Part shown: positions 1-9,096 of the stretch, piece by piece
How positions within the stretch are numbered: the first letter of the stretch is position 1
Layout of the letters: every line of letters begins with the position of its first letter
NCBI GenBank assembly: GCA_016719165.1
Contig: JADKAJ010000001.1
Location: forward strand, 868,001 to 932,000
DNA from: Chitinophagaceae bacterium
GTDB taxonomy: Bacteria > Bacteroidota > Bacteroidia > Chitinophagales > Chitinophagaceae
Reading direction: 5' to 3'
DNA length: 64,000 nt
Translations under genes and position numbers: made by a program
Notes under the pieces: model-generated
The model's database searches: none
Told to the model about the DNA's origin: nothing
Seen by the model: only the letters and a program-made list of their open reading frames with translations

Positions 1-1
1 T

Positions 2-1993
2 GATTCCAATGTTGCTGGCAGGCTGCAATGGTTTGTGGAGTTTGAAGTGGATAGTATACATCATTCTGTGGTTAGTGATACTGGTTTGTCCGAATCTGAA
101 AAAGCAAAGGCAATTCAGAGTCTCGTTTATTTCCTGAAACAACTTAGTGAGAATCTATCCCTTCAAAAATTTGATATATATGATATTCCGGATGCTCTGG
201 AATCCTATAAATTAACGTTAAGAGCCCTGCTAAGGCATAAACCTTATCTTGAACTGGTAAATAAACTTGGTCCCCGAAGAAGCCAGTTACTGGCTAATGC
301 TTTCTGGCAGTATAATGAATGTACGGAATTGGAGGATATTGCTGTCTTTAAGCGAGTAGCTTCTTTACCTGCATATATTCTTCAGTTCCTGGAGAGCCGC
401 CCCGGTTTTCGTTATGCAGACTCCTTGTTAGTGCTTGTAGCGGCTCATTACCCTTCAAAGGTTGTTTCTTACCTGCTTCAGCATAAGCCCGGATTACAGT
501 TACTCATCCGGATGAATAAAAATATTTACTTGCAACAGATAGTATCTCTTTCGGAAAACCGGTTTATATCAGAACTACTACCTTTTATTATCCCCTTAGC
601 AGAAAAAAGAATTACAGTTACGGAGATACTTGAAAAAAGAAAGGATCCAAAGACTTATTTTGAATTGCTGGTTAATACTTTAAAGCATGAGTTGTCAATA
701 CCTGAAATTGCTTCTTCAATCTTTCTTATTCCATTAAGGAATGGCATAAAAGATAAATCCATTTCTTTTTATGTGAACCAAATAAATGAATTACATAGTT
801 CTGCTGCTGAGATCCGCTTTGCTGCCGTGAATGACCTTAGGGTTGAGGATCTTTATTATATAATAACCAGTTGCGAAGAAGAACTATATACTTCCAGCTA
901 CCTGGGTTTGTACAGGCGGCTTATGGAACATTTTAATACCCCGGCTGTTGATTCACTATTCGTTATTGTGAAGTATGATAATTTCCGGCCCTTTATGCGC
1001 ATGGCAGCGATTTATAATACCTTGGGCGATTTTTTAAGTTGTATGCCGCAGGAAACAGCCGCTGGTTTATTGAAACGTTTTATCTTAGGAATTGAAACTG
1101 ATGCAAATACAGGGCTTGCAAAAGCTATGGATATAGCAGATGCTTTTTCCGGGTTTACTGCTTTACCTGGTATCAGCTTAATGATCCAACAGGAGCTGAA
1201 GTCCAATTATGACCGTTGCAAGTATGACCAATCATTTTTTGGGATGCGTCTCTACAGTATTTTGCAGAATGTTTTTGACCTGGTACAGAAGAAAGACTCC
1301 GTAAATAAATTTTGGGCCAACCTGGGAAACCATGAATTACTGGAACGTAAGGTTCTGCAAAATAAGCGGGATGAAATCATCGAGGTGGTTTTATTTTATG
1401 GCGATGAGGATGGTATCGGTTCCTTCAATAATTTCATCAGGCTGTACAAGGATCCCACCAGGTGGATAATCTCAAAAAATAACTATTGGATAACTATACG
1501 TTCTCTTTCTGAACAACCTGTTATTATTTACGCAAACCTGCCACTTGATAATGAAACAGAAATGGATCTGCTTGCTCAGGATTCTTTGTTTGCATTCTTA
1601 AAACAGCAAATGGCCGAACCGGCTATCCTGATTCACCGGGGTCATAGTTATCATCTTAGCCATACATTAAGAAGACTACAGCCAGCTGTTAAACTGGCAA
1701 TCCTTGGCTCCTGCGGGGGTTATAATAGTCTGTTAAACATTGCTAATATCAGTCCCGATGCTCAAATTATTGTTTCAAAGAAAATTGGTTCGCAATTTAT
1801 TAATGATCCAATGATTGATGTGATTAATGAGAACTTACAAAATAACAGAGATCTTGTTTGGTCAGAAATATGGGAAAAACTACGAATCCGGTTCAGTAAG
1901 AGTGAGATGATGCTTAATCTTTTCAATGAATATACTCCACCTTCAAAGAATGTAAGTCTCTTTGTGCTTAAACTTTTTAATTTCTACAGGTAA
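2..1993 (+). CDS. Large protein with C-terminal caspase-like domain (5' end outside window)
   Basis: The frame is open to the first complete codon of the window, so the true start lies upstream; the GTG at 35 is only the first start-like codon inside. At least 663 residues are visible. Most of the chain is helical-looking with no motif I recognise. Counting from the GTG, residues 530-538 (ILIHRGHS) and 555-563 (ILGSCGGYN) each follow a hydrophobic strand. His534 or His537 and Cys560 sit where clan CD (caspase-like) peptidases carry their catalytic His and Cys. There is no signal peptide in the visible part, so location is unknown. The downstream gene is convergent. The peptidase assignment is inferred from this dyad pattern alone; the family itself is one of uncharacterised Bacteroidota proteins. 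Confidence 0.75.
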   Translation, partial: DSNVAGRLQWFVEFEVDSIHHSVVSDTGLSESEKAKAIQSLVYFLKQLSENLSLQKFDIYDIPDALESYKLTLRALLRHKPYLELVNKLGPRRSQLLANAFWQYNECTELEDIAVFKRVASLPAYILQFLESRPGFRYADSLLVLVAAHYPSKVVSYLLQHKPGLQLLIRMNKNIYLQQIVSLSENRFISELLPFIIPLAEKRITVTEILEKRKDPKTYFELLVNTLKHELSIPEIASSIFLIPLRNGIKDKSISFYVNQINELHSSAAEIRFAAVNDLRVEDLYYIITSCEEELYTSSYLGLYRRLMEHFNTPAVDSLFVIVKYDNFRPFMRMAAIYNTLGDFLSCMPQETAAGLLKRFILGIETDANTGLAKAMDIADAFSGFTALPGISLMIQQELKSNYDRCKYDQSFFGMRLYSILQNVFDLVQKKDSVNKFWANLGNHELLERKVLQNKRDEIIEVVLFYGDEDGIGSFNNFIRLYKDPTRWIISKNNYWITIRSLSEQPVIIYANLPLDNETEMDLLAQDSLFAFLKQQMAEPAILIHRGHSYHLSHTLRRLQPAVKLAILGSCGGYNSLLNIANISPDAQIIVSKKIGSQFINDPMIDVINENLQNNRDLVWSEIWEKLRIRFSKSEMMLNLFNEYTPPSKNVSLFVLKLFNFYR

Positions 1994-2039
1994 ACGTTTT
2001 AACTGAACGCTGGCCCGGGCCTCTCTGGTTTTCCCTGCA

Positions 2040-3671
2040 TTACTTTGCAATTGTGCCAAATAAATCACCCTTATTCCATTCTGGCCTCAGCAACGTTTGT
2101 GCGATGGAAAAGCTAACCAGGAAATTTAACTGAACATAGGTTTTTGCAGCCGCAAAATTGAAAATGCCATCCATGCCATCAGCCGATTGATGATAATATT
2201 TTGCTCTCCACTTTTTAACATAGGCATCCATATCAAAACCCGGTATATCGGACTTATTGCCATATTTGATATGCAGGGCAGGAATACCATTCATGACAAA
2301 ACTATACTGGTCACTCCGGACAAAACGATTTTCGTTTGGTTCCGGATCTTTTTCAATATCCAGTCCAAGATAGGAGGCGGCGAATTTTACATTGTTCATA
2401 ATACTTGAATGTTCAGCACCCAACGGTACAATAGAAAGGAGAGGAGCAATAACAGTAGGCATATCAGTATTTACATTGGCAACGATGGAACCTTTTGGCA
2501 CTGTAGGATTGGCTGCGAAATAAGAGGACCCGATCAATCCCATTTCTTCGCCGGTTACCATTGCAATTAATATCGAACGTTTTGGTTTTGCCCCGGATGA
2601 TTTGTATATCCTTGCGATTTCCAACAAGGAAGCTACACCGGAAGCATTGTCATGGGCTCCGTTGTAAATAGAATCCCCGTTTACAACTCTGCCAATCCCT
2701 AAATGATCAAGATGTGCCGAATGAACTACATATTCATTTTTCAAAACCTTATCCGATCCGGGAATTAATCCTACCACATTATAACTTTCAAAATCATTGT
2801 GAGTGGTTTTGTAAGAGGCTGAAATGCTGTACGGCAACTCAAAAGAAGAAGGATTCCCTTTTTTTATTCCTGCTAATACCTGCTCAAGATTTTTCCCCGA
2901 ATTCAAAAACAAACGGGTGAGTAATTTTTTATTGCTTATAAGGGCAATTTTAAGATTGCCTGTAAATACACGACCAAATGCTGCAGATTTATCCGCATTA
3001 AGTGCCACGTTGAATTGTAGCACCGGATTGGGATTGGAGCCAGGTCTTGCATTCAGGTTAATAATGATAACACCTGACGCACCCCTTGCATAAGCAGTGT
3101 TCATTTTATTACCCAGACTTGAGAAATGAGCTGTAAATGTGGAGGATAACCCGTCCGGAGCTCCATTTATTATAACAACGATCTTACCTTTTACATCCAT
3201 TCCGGCATAGTCTGAATACCCACCGGGAATGTCTATACCATAACCACTAAATATCAATTGTCCATCGGCCGATGCCATTACACTAAACGGGTGCGGGACC
3301 GGGGTAAAATCATTTTGGAACACAAGGGAATCTATATTTCCTTCTGAATCTTTTAAGACAGCAATGGAAGAGCTATTATTGACGATCGATTTCCTGAGAA
3401 TCACTTTTTGTGTATAGCCACCATTGTCCCCGCCGGGAGTTACTCCAATTTGCCTGTATTGGTCAATCACATAATCAACAGCCAGCTGATAACCTGCTGT
3501 ACCGGGAAGGCGGCCTTTTAATCTGTCATGAGCAAGATAAGCAATGTGAGAACGGATGTTGTTTGTATCAATCCTGCTCATAGCCTGTTTTATGCTCTTT
3601 GAGATTTTTGCATCCTGTGCAAAAATTGGCAGGGTGGCTAGACTACAAATAAAAATAAAATATCTTTTCAT
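2040..3671 (-). CDS. Secreted M28 family zinc aminopeptidase with PA domain
   Basis: The 543-residue protein begins with a signal peptide (cleavage likely after IFAQ, residue 19). Residues about 100-290 fit a protease-associated (PA) insert, followed by the M28 catalytic core. Metal-ligand motifs are complete: His320 in HSAHLDHLG, Asp341 in GAHDNASG, Glu375/Glu376 in TGEEMG, Asp403 in NTDMP and a likely last ligand His494 in YYHQSAD. Such enzymes release N-terminal residues from peptides in the periplasm or outside the cell. The start is ATG. It is transcribed alone and faces the large caspase-like gene tail to tail, with no strong terminator between them. The class is secure; substrate preference cannot be read from sequence. 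Confidence 0.93.
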   Translation of the reverse strand: MKRYFIFICSLATLPIFAQDAKISKSIKQAMSRIDTNNIRSHIAYLAHDRLKGRLPGTAGYQLAVDYVIDQYRQIGVTPGGDNGGYTQKVILRKSIVNNSSSIAVLKDSEGNIDSLVFQNDFTPVPHPFSVMASADGQLIFSGYGIDIPGGYSDYAGMDVKGKIVVIINGAPDGLSSTFTAHFSSLGNKMNTAYARGASGVIIINLNARPGSNPNPVLQFNVALNADKSAAFGRVFTGNLKIALISNKKLLTRLFLNSGKNLEQVLAGIKKGNPSSFELPYSISASYKTTHNDFESYNVVGLIPGSDKVLKNEYVVHSAHLDHLGIGRVVNGDSIYNGAHDNASGVASLLEIARIYKSSGAKPKRSILIAMVTGEEMGLIGSSYFAANPTVPKGSIVANVNTDMPTVIAPLLSIVPLGAEHSSIMNNVKFAASYLGLDIEKDPEPNENRFVRSDQYSFVMNGIPALHIKYGNKSDIPGFDMDAYVKKWRAKYYHQSADGMDGIFNFAAAKTYVQLNFLVSFSIAQTLLRPEWNKGDLFGTIAK

Positions 3672-3827
3672 GCCGAAAAGATAAACAAATCAGGGCAGAA
3701 TAAATTGAACACGACGATTACATTTTCCTTCTATTCTTTGCAATTGATTTCTGCAGTATTCCTATTTCTATAAATTTTAAGTGAATTCAAGCAGTTTTGC
3801 CCTGCTAAAGTGAAAAATTACCTTTTC

Positions 3828-3852
3828 AAAATATTATGCCTTTTAATATTTT
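3828..3852. promoter_or_regulatory. Perfect 9-bp inverted repeat before the AraC-type gene
   Basis: AAAATATTA at 3828-3836 and TAATATTTT at 3844-3852 are exact reverse complements separated by 7 bases. The repeat lies about 40 bases before the regulator start at 3893, in the divergent region shared with the M28 gene. It could be an operator, but AT-rich inverted repeats also arise by chance. Confidence 0.35.
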
Positions 3853-3892
3853 CATACTGTCACATCTTTCGTAATTTTCTGTAAATTATTTT

Positions 3893-4720
3893 TTGCAAAC
3901 AAAGTTTTATACACCGCATCTGCTGTTGCAGGAGTTTGTCCAATGCATCATGATTGTACATGCTGAATTGGATAAGAATGCTGCTCCTGTTATTTGTCCT
4001 TATCCGCCTACTCCTCAAAATTCACTGTTCTTTTATATCAATGATCCGATAAAAGTACAAATCGAAGGGAAAAAGGTTTTTCTGTTGCAGCCAAAAAGTG
4101 TTGTAGTAGGGCAACAACTTACCCGGGTTATGCTGGATATCAATAAAAGTCATAAAGCGGTAAGGGTAGGATTCCATCCCGGTGGATTACACCGCCTTAT
4201 GGGATTGTCAATGGCGGATATGATTGACGGAAATTATGATGCAGCTGATATTTTTGGGAATGAAATACAGGAAGTAAATAATCAACTGCAGGAAGCGGAA
4301 GATTTTGATGCTATCAGGACAATAGTTGAAAGGTTTCTGTTGCTAAAAATTAAAAAACTGAAACAGGCTCTACCATTTGATAAAGCCATGTTAGAGTTAC
4401 TGCGGTTGAATGGAAACGTATCAATCGAAAAGATTGCTTCGCTGGCCTGTTTAAGTCTTCGCCAGTTTGAACGGGTCAGCAAAGAAAGAATTGGATTACC
4501 TCCCAAGTTATTTGCACGGCTGATTCGTTTTTCCAAAGCTTATCGGATGCGGGAAAATTTTCCACTGTTAAGCTGGACTCAGATTGCCTATGAATGTGGA
4601 TATTTCGATCAGATGCATTTTATCCGTGATTTCAAGCAATTTGCCGGTGTGGCACCGGGCATACTGGAAAAAGAACTGGAAAATACGCCTGTCCGCCTGC
4701 AGGCAGATCTGCGGTTGTAA
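3893..4720 (+). CDS. AraC-family transcriptional regulator (DUF6597-type sensor domain)
   Basis: The 275-residue protein has an N-terminal region (about 1-150) like DUF6597 ligand-sensing domains (PHLLLQEFVQC, then VGFHPGG) and a C-terminal AraC DNA-binding domain. Both helix-turn-helix units are visible: VSIEKIASLACLSLRQFER and WTQIAYECGYFDQMHFIRDF, with the typical F..FAGVAPG ending. An in-frame stop at 3872 and no ATG near the N-terminus make the TTG at 3893 the likeliest start; a start error of a few codons is possible. The next gene, on the same strand 63 bases downstream, encodes a secreted HExxH protein and may be a target or co-transcribed. An inverted repeat at 3828-3852 could be its own operator. 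Confidence 0.88.
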   Translation: MQTKFYTPHLLLQEFVQCIMIVHAELDKNAAPVICPYPPTPQNSLFFYINDPIKVQIEGKKVFLLQPKSVVVGQQLTRVMLDINKSHKAVRVGFHPGGLHRLMGLSMADMIDGNYDAADIFGNEIQEVNNQLQEAEDFDAIRTIVERFLLLKIKKLKQALPFDKAMLELLRLNGNVSIEKIASLACLSLRQFERVSKERIGLPPKLFARLIRFSKAYRMRENFPLLSWTQIAYECGYFDQMHFIRDFKQFAGVAPGILEKELENTPVRLQADLRL

Positions 4721-4783
4721 TTGTCGTTTTTATACTATTTATCCATTGTTGCTGTTTCGAATTTTGTATTAAAATCAGCAACT

Positions 4784-5686
4784 ATGCAACAGTACTCCTT
4801 TCTCTTTTACCTGGCCTTTACCTTTTTTATGCTTCATCCGGCAAAGGCCCAGCAATTTGATAAACTCAATGAATTACAAGATTATTCAGTGAAAGTGTAT
4901 TACAGTGCCGGTCATGAACAAAGAGCTTCGTCAATTGCAAATCGTGTTGACAAAGCATTGAACTATCAACAGCAACAACTGGGGTTCAAACCTTCGGTTA
5001 TATTGCTGGTGCTGAGTATTTCCGACTGGAGCAACTATACTTCTTTCCCTGTGTATGGTATGCCGCACTACAACGATGATAAAACACTGATCGTGGCAGC
5101 TGAAGACAATCCATTCTGGAAAAGTTTTTTGCCTCCTATGGAGCAGTTACCACCTGCATTAAGTGAACAGATCCAAACCGTATATCGCCGGAGTGATGGA
5201 AGTATAAGTATGGAAGCCTTTTTTGACCTGCTGGCGCTGCATGAGTTAGGGCATGCTTTTCATTTCCAGGGTGGACTAACGATGCAACGCAAATGGATGG
5301 GCGAACTGTTTGCGAATATCTTATTACACACTTACGTTGCAGAAAATGAGCCCGAACAATTACCTGCGCTGACATTGTTTCCCCGCATGGTGATAAGTGG
5401 CGGTACCAAAGAGTTCACTTATACGAGTTTGAAAGATATTGAAGAACGATACGATGAGATTGGTCAGCGGCATCCAAAAAATTATGGCTGGTATCAATCC
5501 CGCTGGCATGCCGCTGCCGGTAATATCTATGATGCAGGTGGGAAATCAATCTGCAGCAAGTTGTGGGAGGCACTGAAAAACAATAAAGAAGTTTTGACAG
5601 ATGAAGAATTACTGCGTTTTTTAGGAAAAATTCATACAAGTATTTCGGATATGATGAAGAATTGGGACAGTAATACCGTGCGGTAA
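4784..5686 (+). CDS. Secreted HExxH metallopeptidase-like protein
   Basis: The 300-residue reading from ATG at 4784 starts with a clean signal peptide ending at AKAQ; an upstream TTG at 4721 would add 21 residues in front of it and is less likely. The motif LHELGHAFHF near the middle is a zinc-binding HExxH, and the following GELFANILLHTYV supplies a candidate third ligand (Glu), as in gluzincins. The rest is not recognised, so whether it is an active peptidase is unknown. It lies 63 bases after an AraC-type regulator on the same strand, suggesting shared or dependent expression. Confidence 0.75.
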   Translation: MQQYSFLFYLAFTFFMLHPAKAQQFDKLNELQDYSVKVYYSAGHEQRASSIANRVDKALNYQQQQLGFKPSVILLVLSISDWSNYTSFPVYGMPHYNDDKTLIVAAEDNPFWKSFLPPMEQLPPALSEQIQTVYRRSDGSISMEAFFDLLALHELGHAFHFQGGLTMQRKWMGELFANILLHTYVAENEPEQLPALTLFPRMVISGGTKEFTYTSLKDIEERYDEIGQRHPKNYGWYQSRWHAAAGNIYDAGGKSICSKLWEALKNNKEVLTDEELLRFLGKIHTSISDMMKNWDSNTVR

Positions 5687-5959
5687 AACCAGACGATCGG
5701 TTTGTTTTGAGTAATCCGCATTGCCCCGCTTTAACAGTTAAATTTTTGTTTGATCCGAATTTTCATTCCGGTAATTTGTTCTATAATGCAGCAATGAACC
5801 CTATTTTGAACAGGGTAAATAGCCGCTGATAATCATACTGGGACATGCAGAAAATCATACACTGACATGAACGGGTCGTTTACTTTTATTTAAACTCGTT
5901 TTGTTATGTCTGTATGTTTTTACCGGTACACGGTTCCTGTTTCATATACGACCGGCAAG

Positions 5960-7393
5960 ATGTATTTCCGGAAATTATTTTTTTCCGCGAAAATTTTAAA
6001 ACTATTTCTATTTACATTATTCATATCAACCTATGCATTTTCGCAGGGTTCTCCTGAGTATGGTTCGGGTATCAAACTGAATTTAAACCCTGAAGGAAAC
6101 CGGTATATACGTTTCATTTCCTGGAACCAGGTATGGTTTCGTAGCCAGCAAAACAATCCCGGGTCATTGATTAATGGGGAAGTAAAAAATAATACCTGGG
6201 ATATTGGAGCCAGGCGGGTCCGAATGATAGCCTATGCTCAACTGTCACCCCGCTATCTGATCCTGGCTCATTGGGGTATAAACAATCAAACTTTCGCCGG
6301 CGGTGGTGGATTCGGCTCCTCAGGTACCGGCCCTTCAGGCGCAGGTAAAAAGCCACAACTATTTTTTCATGATGTATGGAATGAGTATGCGATCATACCG
6401 GCTAAAAATCCTAAAACAAATACATCCAATAAAAATACGTTGTACCTCGGCGCAGGTTTGCATTATTGGTTAGGCATCAGCCGGATGACGAGTGCCAGCA
6501 CCCTTAATTTTATGACAATTGATGCTCCCATATTCAACTGGCCAATGATTGAAGTAAGCGACCAGTTTATGCGGCAGTTCGGGTTTTATGTAAAAGGGAA
6601 ATTAGGTAAGCTTAATTACTCTGCATCGGTAAACAAGCCTTTTGCAACTAACAGTACCCCTTTTTATGATTCATTGAAAGGCCGGGTAGCCATTGATAAT
6701 AATGGTGATGCCAAACCCTCTGTACAGGGATATGCAGATTACCAGTTCCTGGACCAGGAAGCCAATGTGTTACCCTTCCGGGTAGGCACATATGTGGGAA
6801 CAAAAAAGGTATTCAATATCGGCGCCGGTTTTTATCATAATACTGATGCTACGAAAAGTACTGACCAGGGCGGGACAATAAAAAAACACAATATCACCTT
6901 ACTGGGTGTTGATTTGTTTGCTGATTTACCTGTTGGTAATAAAGCAAAAAACATGGCAATAACTGCCTACAGCGTTTTTTATAATTACAATTTTGGCCCG
7001 AATTACTGGCGAACATTAGGTGTAATGAATACATCCACGGGATTAGATCCTCTGCTTCCGGTTGCCAACCGTACCATTAACGGACCTGGCAATGCCCGGA
7101 TGTTTACAGGAACAGGTAATATTTTTTATACCCAGGCTGGATTGCTGTTGCCAAAGGGCAAAAGCAACAAATTGAGAGTGCAGCCTTTTGGGGCTTATAC
7201 CTGGAAAAAATTTGATTATTTAGGCGAACCAGGAAATTATTTTGATGTAGGGGCCAATTTTTTCATTGACGGGCATAATGCGAAGATCACACCACAGTAT
7301 AGTACCCGGCCACTTTATTATTTACGTAATGGTCAGCATATAAAGGAGGGTACAAAAGGTGAATTTTTAATACAATTCCAGGTCTACCTGTGA
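5960..7393 (+). CDS. Outer-membrane porin-like beta-barrel protein
   Basis: From the ATG at 5960 the protein has 477 residues with a basic start and hydrophobic signal ending AFSQ; an in-frame ATG at 5906 would add 18 residues and is the alternative. The body alternates polar and aromatic residues in short strands, with a Gly-rich loop (AGGGGFGSSGTGPSG), and ends in a hydrophobic strand FLIQFQVYL typical of barrels. It resembles phosphate-selective porin-like proteins of Bacteroidota. The cargo is unknown. It is transcribed alone and converges on an OFA-type transporter gene 36 bases away. Confidence 0.78.
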   Translation: MYFRKLFFSAKILKLFLFTLFISTYAFSQGSPEYGSGIKLNLNPEGNRYIRFISWNQVWFRSQQNNPGSLINGEVKNNTWDIGARRVRMIAYAQLSPRYLILAHWGINNQTFAGGGGFGSSGTGPSGAGKKPQLFFHDVWNEYAIIPAKNPKTNTSNKNTLYLGAGLHYWLGISRMTSASTLNFMTIDAPIFNWPMIEVSDQFMRQFGFYVKGKLGKLNYSASVNKPFATNSTPFYDSLKGRVAIDNNGDAKPSVQGYADYQFLDQEANVLPFRVGTYVGTKKVFNIGAGFYHNTDATKSTDQGGTIKKHNITLLGVDLFADLPVGNKAKNMAITAYSVFYNYNFGPNYWRTLGVMNTSTGLDPLLPVANRTINGPGNARMFTGTGNIFYTQAGLLLPKGKSNKLRVQPFGAYTWKKFDYLGEPGNYFDVGANFFIDGHNAKITPQYSTRPLYYLRNGQHIKEGTKGEFLIQFQVYL

Positions 7394-7429
7394 TGAAAGC
7401 TTTTTTTGACCGACAGCAAAACTATAGCA

Positions 7430-8809
7430 TCATTTAGTTGAATTTTCATTCAAATGGTGTTTCTCATGTACCTGTTTGATGGATAAATTACAGATTAATC
7501 CAATCACCAGTAATGCAGCCATTACATACATAGTTGTGGAATATACCTGCGCCTTAGGCAGTTTGCTTACCTCAATCTGGTACTGGCGCATATAGTTTAT
7601 TAGTACAGGCCCGAGTATCGCAGCCATACTCCATGCCAGCAACAACCTGCCATGGATAGCCCCAACCTGCTTAGTGCCAAATAAGTCTCTCAGGTAGGCA
7701 GGAACTGTGGCAAAGCCGCCACCATACATACTAATGATAATCGCAAAAGTTGCGACAAACATTACTACAGATCCTGATGCACCGATAGATGGGATGGATG
7801 AATATAAAATAATGCCTAAGGAGAAAAAGATTGTGTATGTATTTTTTCTGCCGATAATATCAGACAGGGAAGACCAGATGAAGCGACCCGCCATATTGAA
7901 TAAACTGAGCAGCATTACAAATCCGGCTGCTGCGGAAGCATCAACCGCTTTGGAAGCACCTACAGATTCTACGGAAAATAATTCCTGTATCATAACAGAG
8001 GCCTGGCCCAATACGCCGATCCCCGCCGTTACGTTAAGCATCAGCACCATGAAGAGTAAATAAAATTGTGGTGTCTTTACTGCATTGTCAACCAAAACAT
8101 GGGCATTGGTGACCAGCTTTTTTGCCATGGCTTTTGCAGGATCAAAACCTTTGGGCTTCCAGTCCTCAGCCGGTACTCTTACGATAACAGCACCAAACAT
8201 CATTATTATAAAATACAGGCAACCCATTACTAAAAAAGTTTGTGCCACACCCACCGAGGTCTCATTGCTGAATTGTTTCATCAGGTAAACGGACAAGGGA
8301 GATGCGATCATTCCGCCTCCGCCAAAACCCATAATAGCCATACCGGTAGCCATGCCGGGTCTGTCAGGAAACCATTTTATCAATGTAGAAACAGGAGAAA
8401 TATAACCTAAGCCTAATCCTATGCCGCCAATGACACCGGAGCCCAGGTATAATAACCAGATCTGGTGTAAGTGGATACCCAATGAGGAGATCATGAATCC
8501 ACAGGCAAAACAAAGTGCTGAAGCAAGCATTGCCATTCGGGGGCCCACTCTTTCCATCCATTTTCCAAATGTGGCTGCTGAGGCACCTAAAAAGAAAAGG
8601 GCAATACTGAAGATCCATCCAAGAGTAGTTAGTTTCCAGTCTTCAGGGACTGATTCAGTGATGCCAATGACCTTTGTGAGTGGCTGGTTAAATACACTGA
8701 AAGCATAGATTTGACCAATGCACAAGTGAATAGATAAAGCAGCAATGGGTACTTTCCAACGGTTGTAACCGGGAGGAGCTATGGTTTTTTCCCTTGAAAA
8801 GAATGACAT
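7430..8809 (-). CDS. OFA-family MFS transporter (oxalate/formate or lactate-type carrier)
   Basis: The 459-residue protein has about twelve hydrophobic segments. It carries features of the oxalate/formate antiporter branch of the major facilitator superfamily: an N-terminal NRWKVPIAALSIHLCIGQIYAFSVF, and GGIGLGLGYISPVSTLIKWFPDRPGMATG in the first half. Members exchange or import small monocarboxylates and dicarboxylates across the inner membrane. The start is ATG. The substrate cannot be decided; no oxalate or formate catabolic gene lies nearby. The terminator-like hairpin of the upstream minus-strand gene (8978-9012) suggests it has its own promoter in 8810-8977. Confidence 0.9.
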   Translation of the reverse strand: MSFFSREKTIAPPGYNRWKVPIAALSIHLCIGQIYAFSVFNQPLTKVIGITESVPEDWKLTTLGWIFSIALFFLGASAATFGKWMERVGPRMAMLASALCFACGFMISSLGIHLHQIWLLYLGSGVIGGIGLGLGYISPVSTLIKWFPDRPGMATGMAIMGFGGGGMIASPLSVYLMKQFSNETSVGVAQTFLVMGCLYFIIMMFGAVIVRVPAEDWKPKGFDPAKAMAKKLVTNAHVLVDNAVKTPQFYLLFMVLMLNVTAGIGVLGQASVMIQELFSVESVGASKAVDASAAAGFVMLLSLFNMAGRFIWSSLSDIIGRKNTYTIFFSLGIILYSSIPSIGASGSVVMFVATFAIIISMYGGGFATVPAYLRDLFGTKQVGAIHGRLLLAWSMAAILGPVLINYMRQYQIEVSKLPKAQVYSTTMYVMAALLVIGLICNLSIKQVHEKHHLNENSTK

Positions 8810-8977
8810 TCAGCAAATTTTATTGCTGCAATATAGATACTGTGAATATAGAGAAAGATGATTTTTTTCAGGTAAAACGTAGGTTTTAGTCAGTTGTTAT
8901 GAGGAGATGCAGACTATTATTTACCACGGGGCAAGTTCAAGCTTTATAATTCAGGGCAAAGCTTGCCAAAATACTAT

Positions 8978-9012
8978 AAAAAAAGCAGACTTCAGCAATA
9001 CTTACCGAAGTC
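8978..9012 (-). terminator. Rho-independent terminator candidate, minus strand
   Basis: On the minus strand GACTTC (9012-9007) pairs with GAAGTC (8993-8988) across a 13-base loop, followed after three bases by seven T residues (8984-8978). It would end transcription of the secreted protein gene whose stop is at 9097. The stem is short, so support is moderate. Confidence 0.45.
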
Positions 9013-9096
9013 GGGGCAAAAATTTGAGCTTGCGTGATGGCTATTCAGTTCGTTGTGTCCGGAATTAGAATATTTAAAAATGCTTTAAAGCTATAG

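Noticed and set aside
2012..2021. GGCCCGGGCC palindrome after the first gene
   Set aside because: Too short without a loop or T-run to be a terminator; likely chance.
7707..8063. 118-codon plus-strand frame inside the OFA transporter gene
   Set aside because: It lies antisense to a well-supported membrane transporter and has no family-like motif; a shadow frame.
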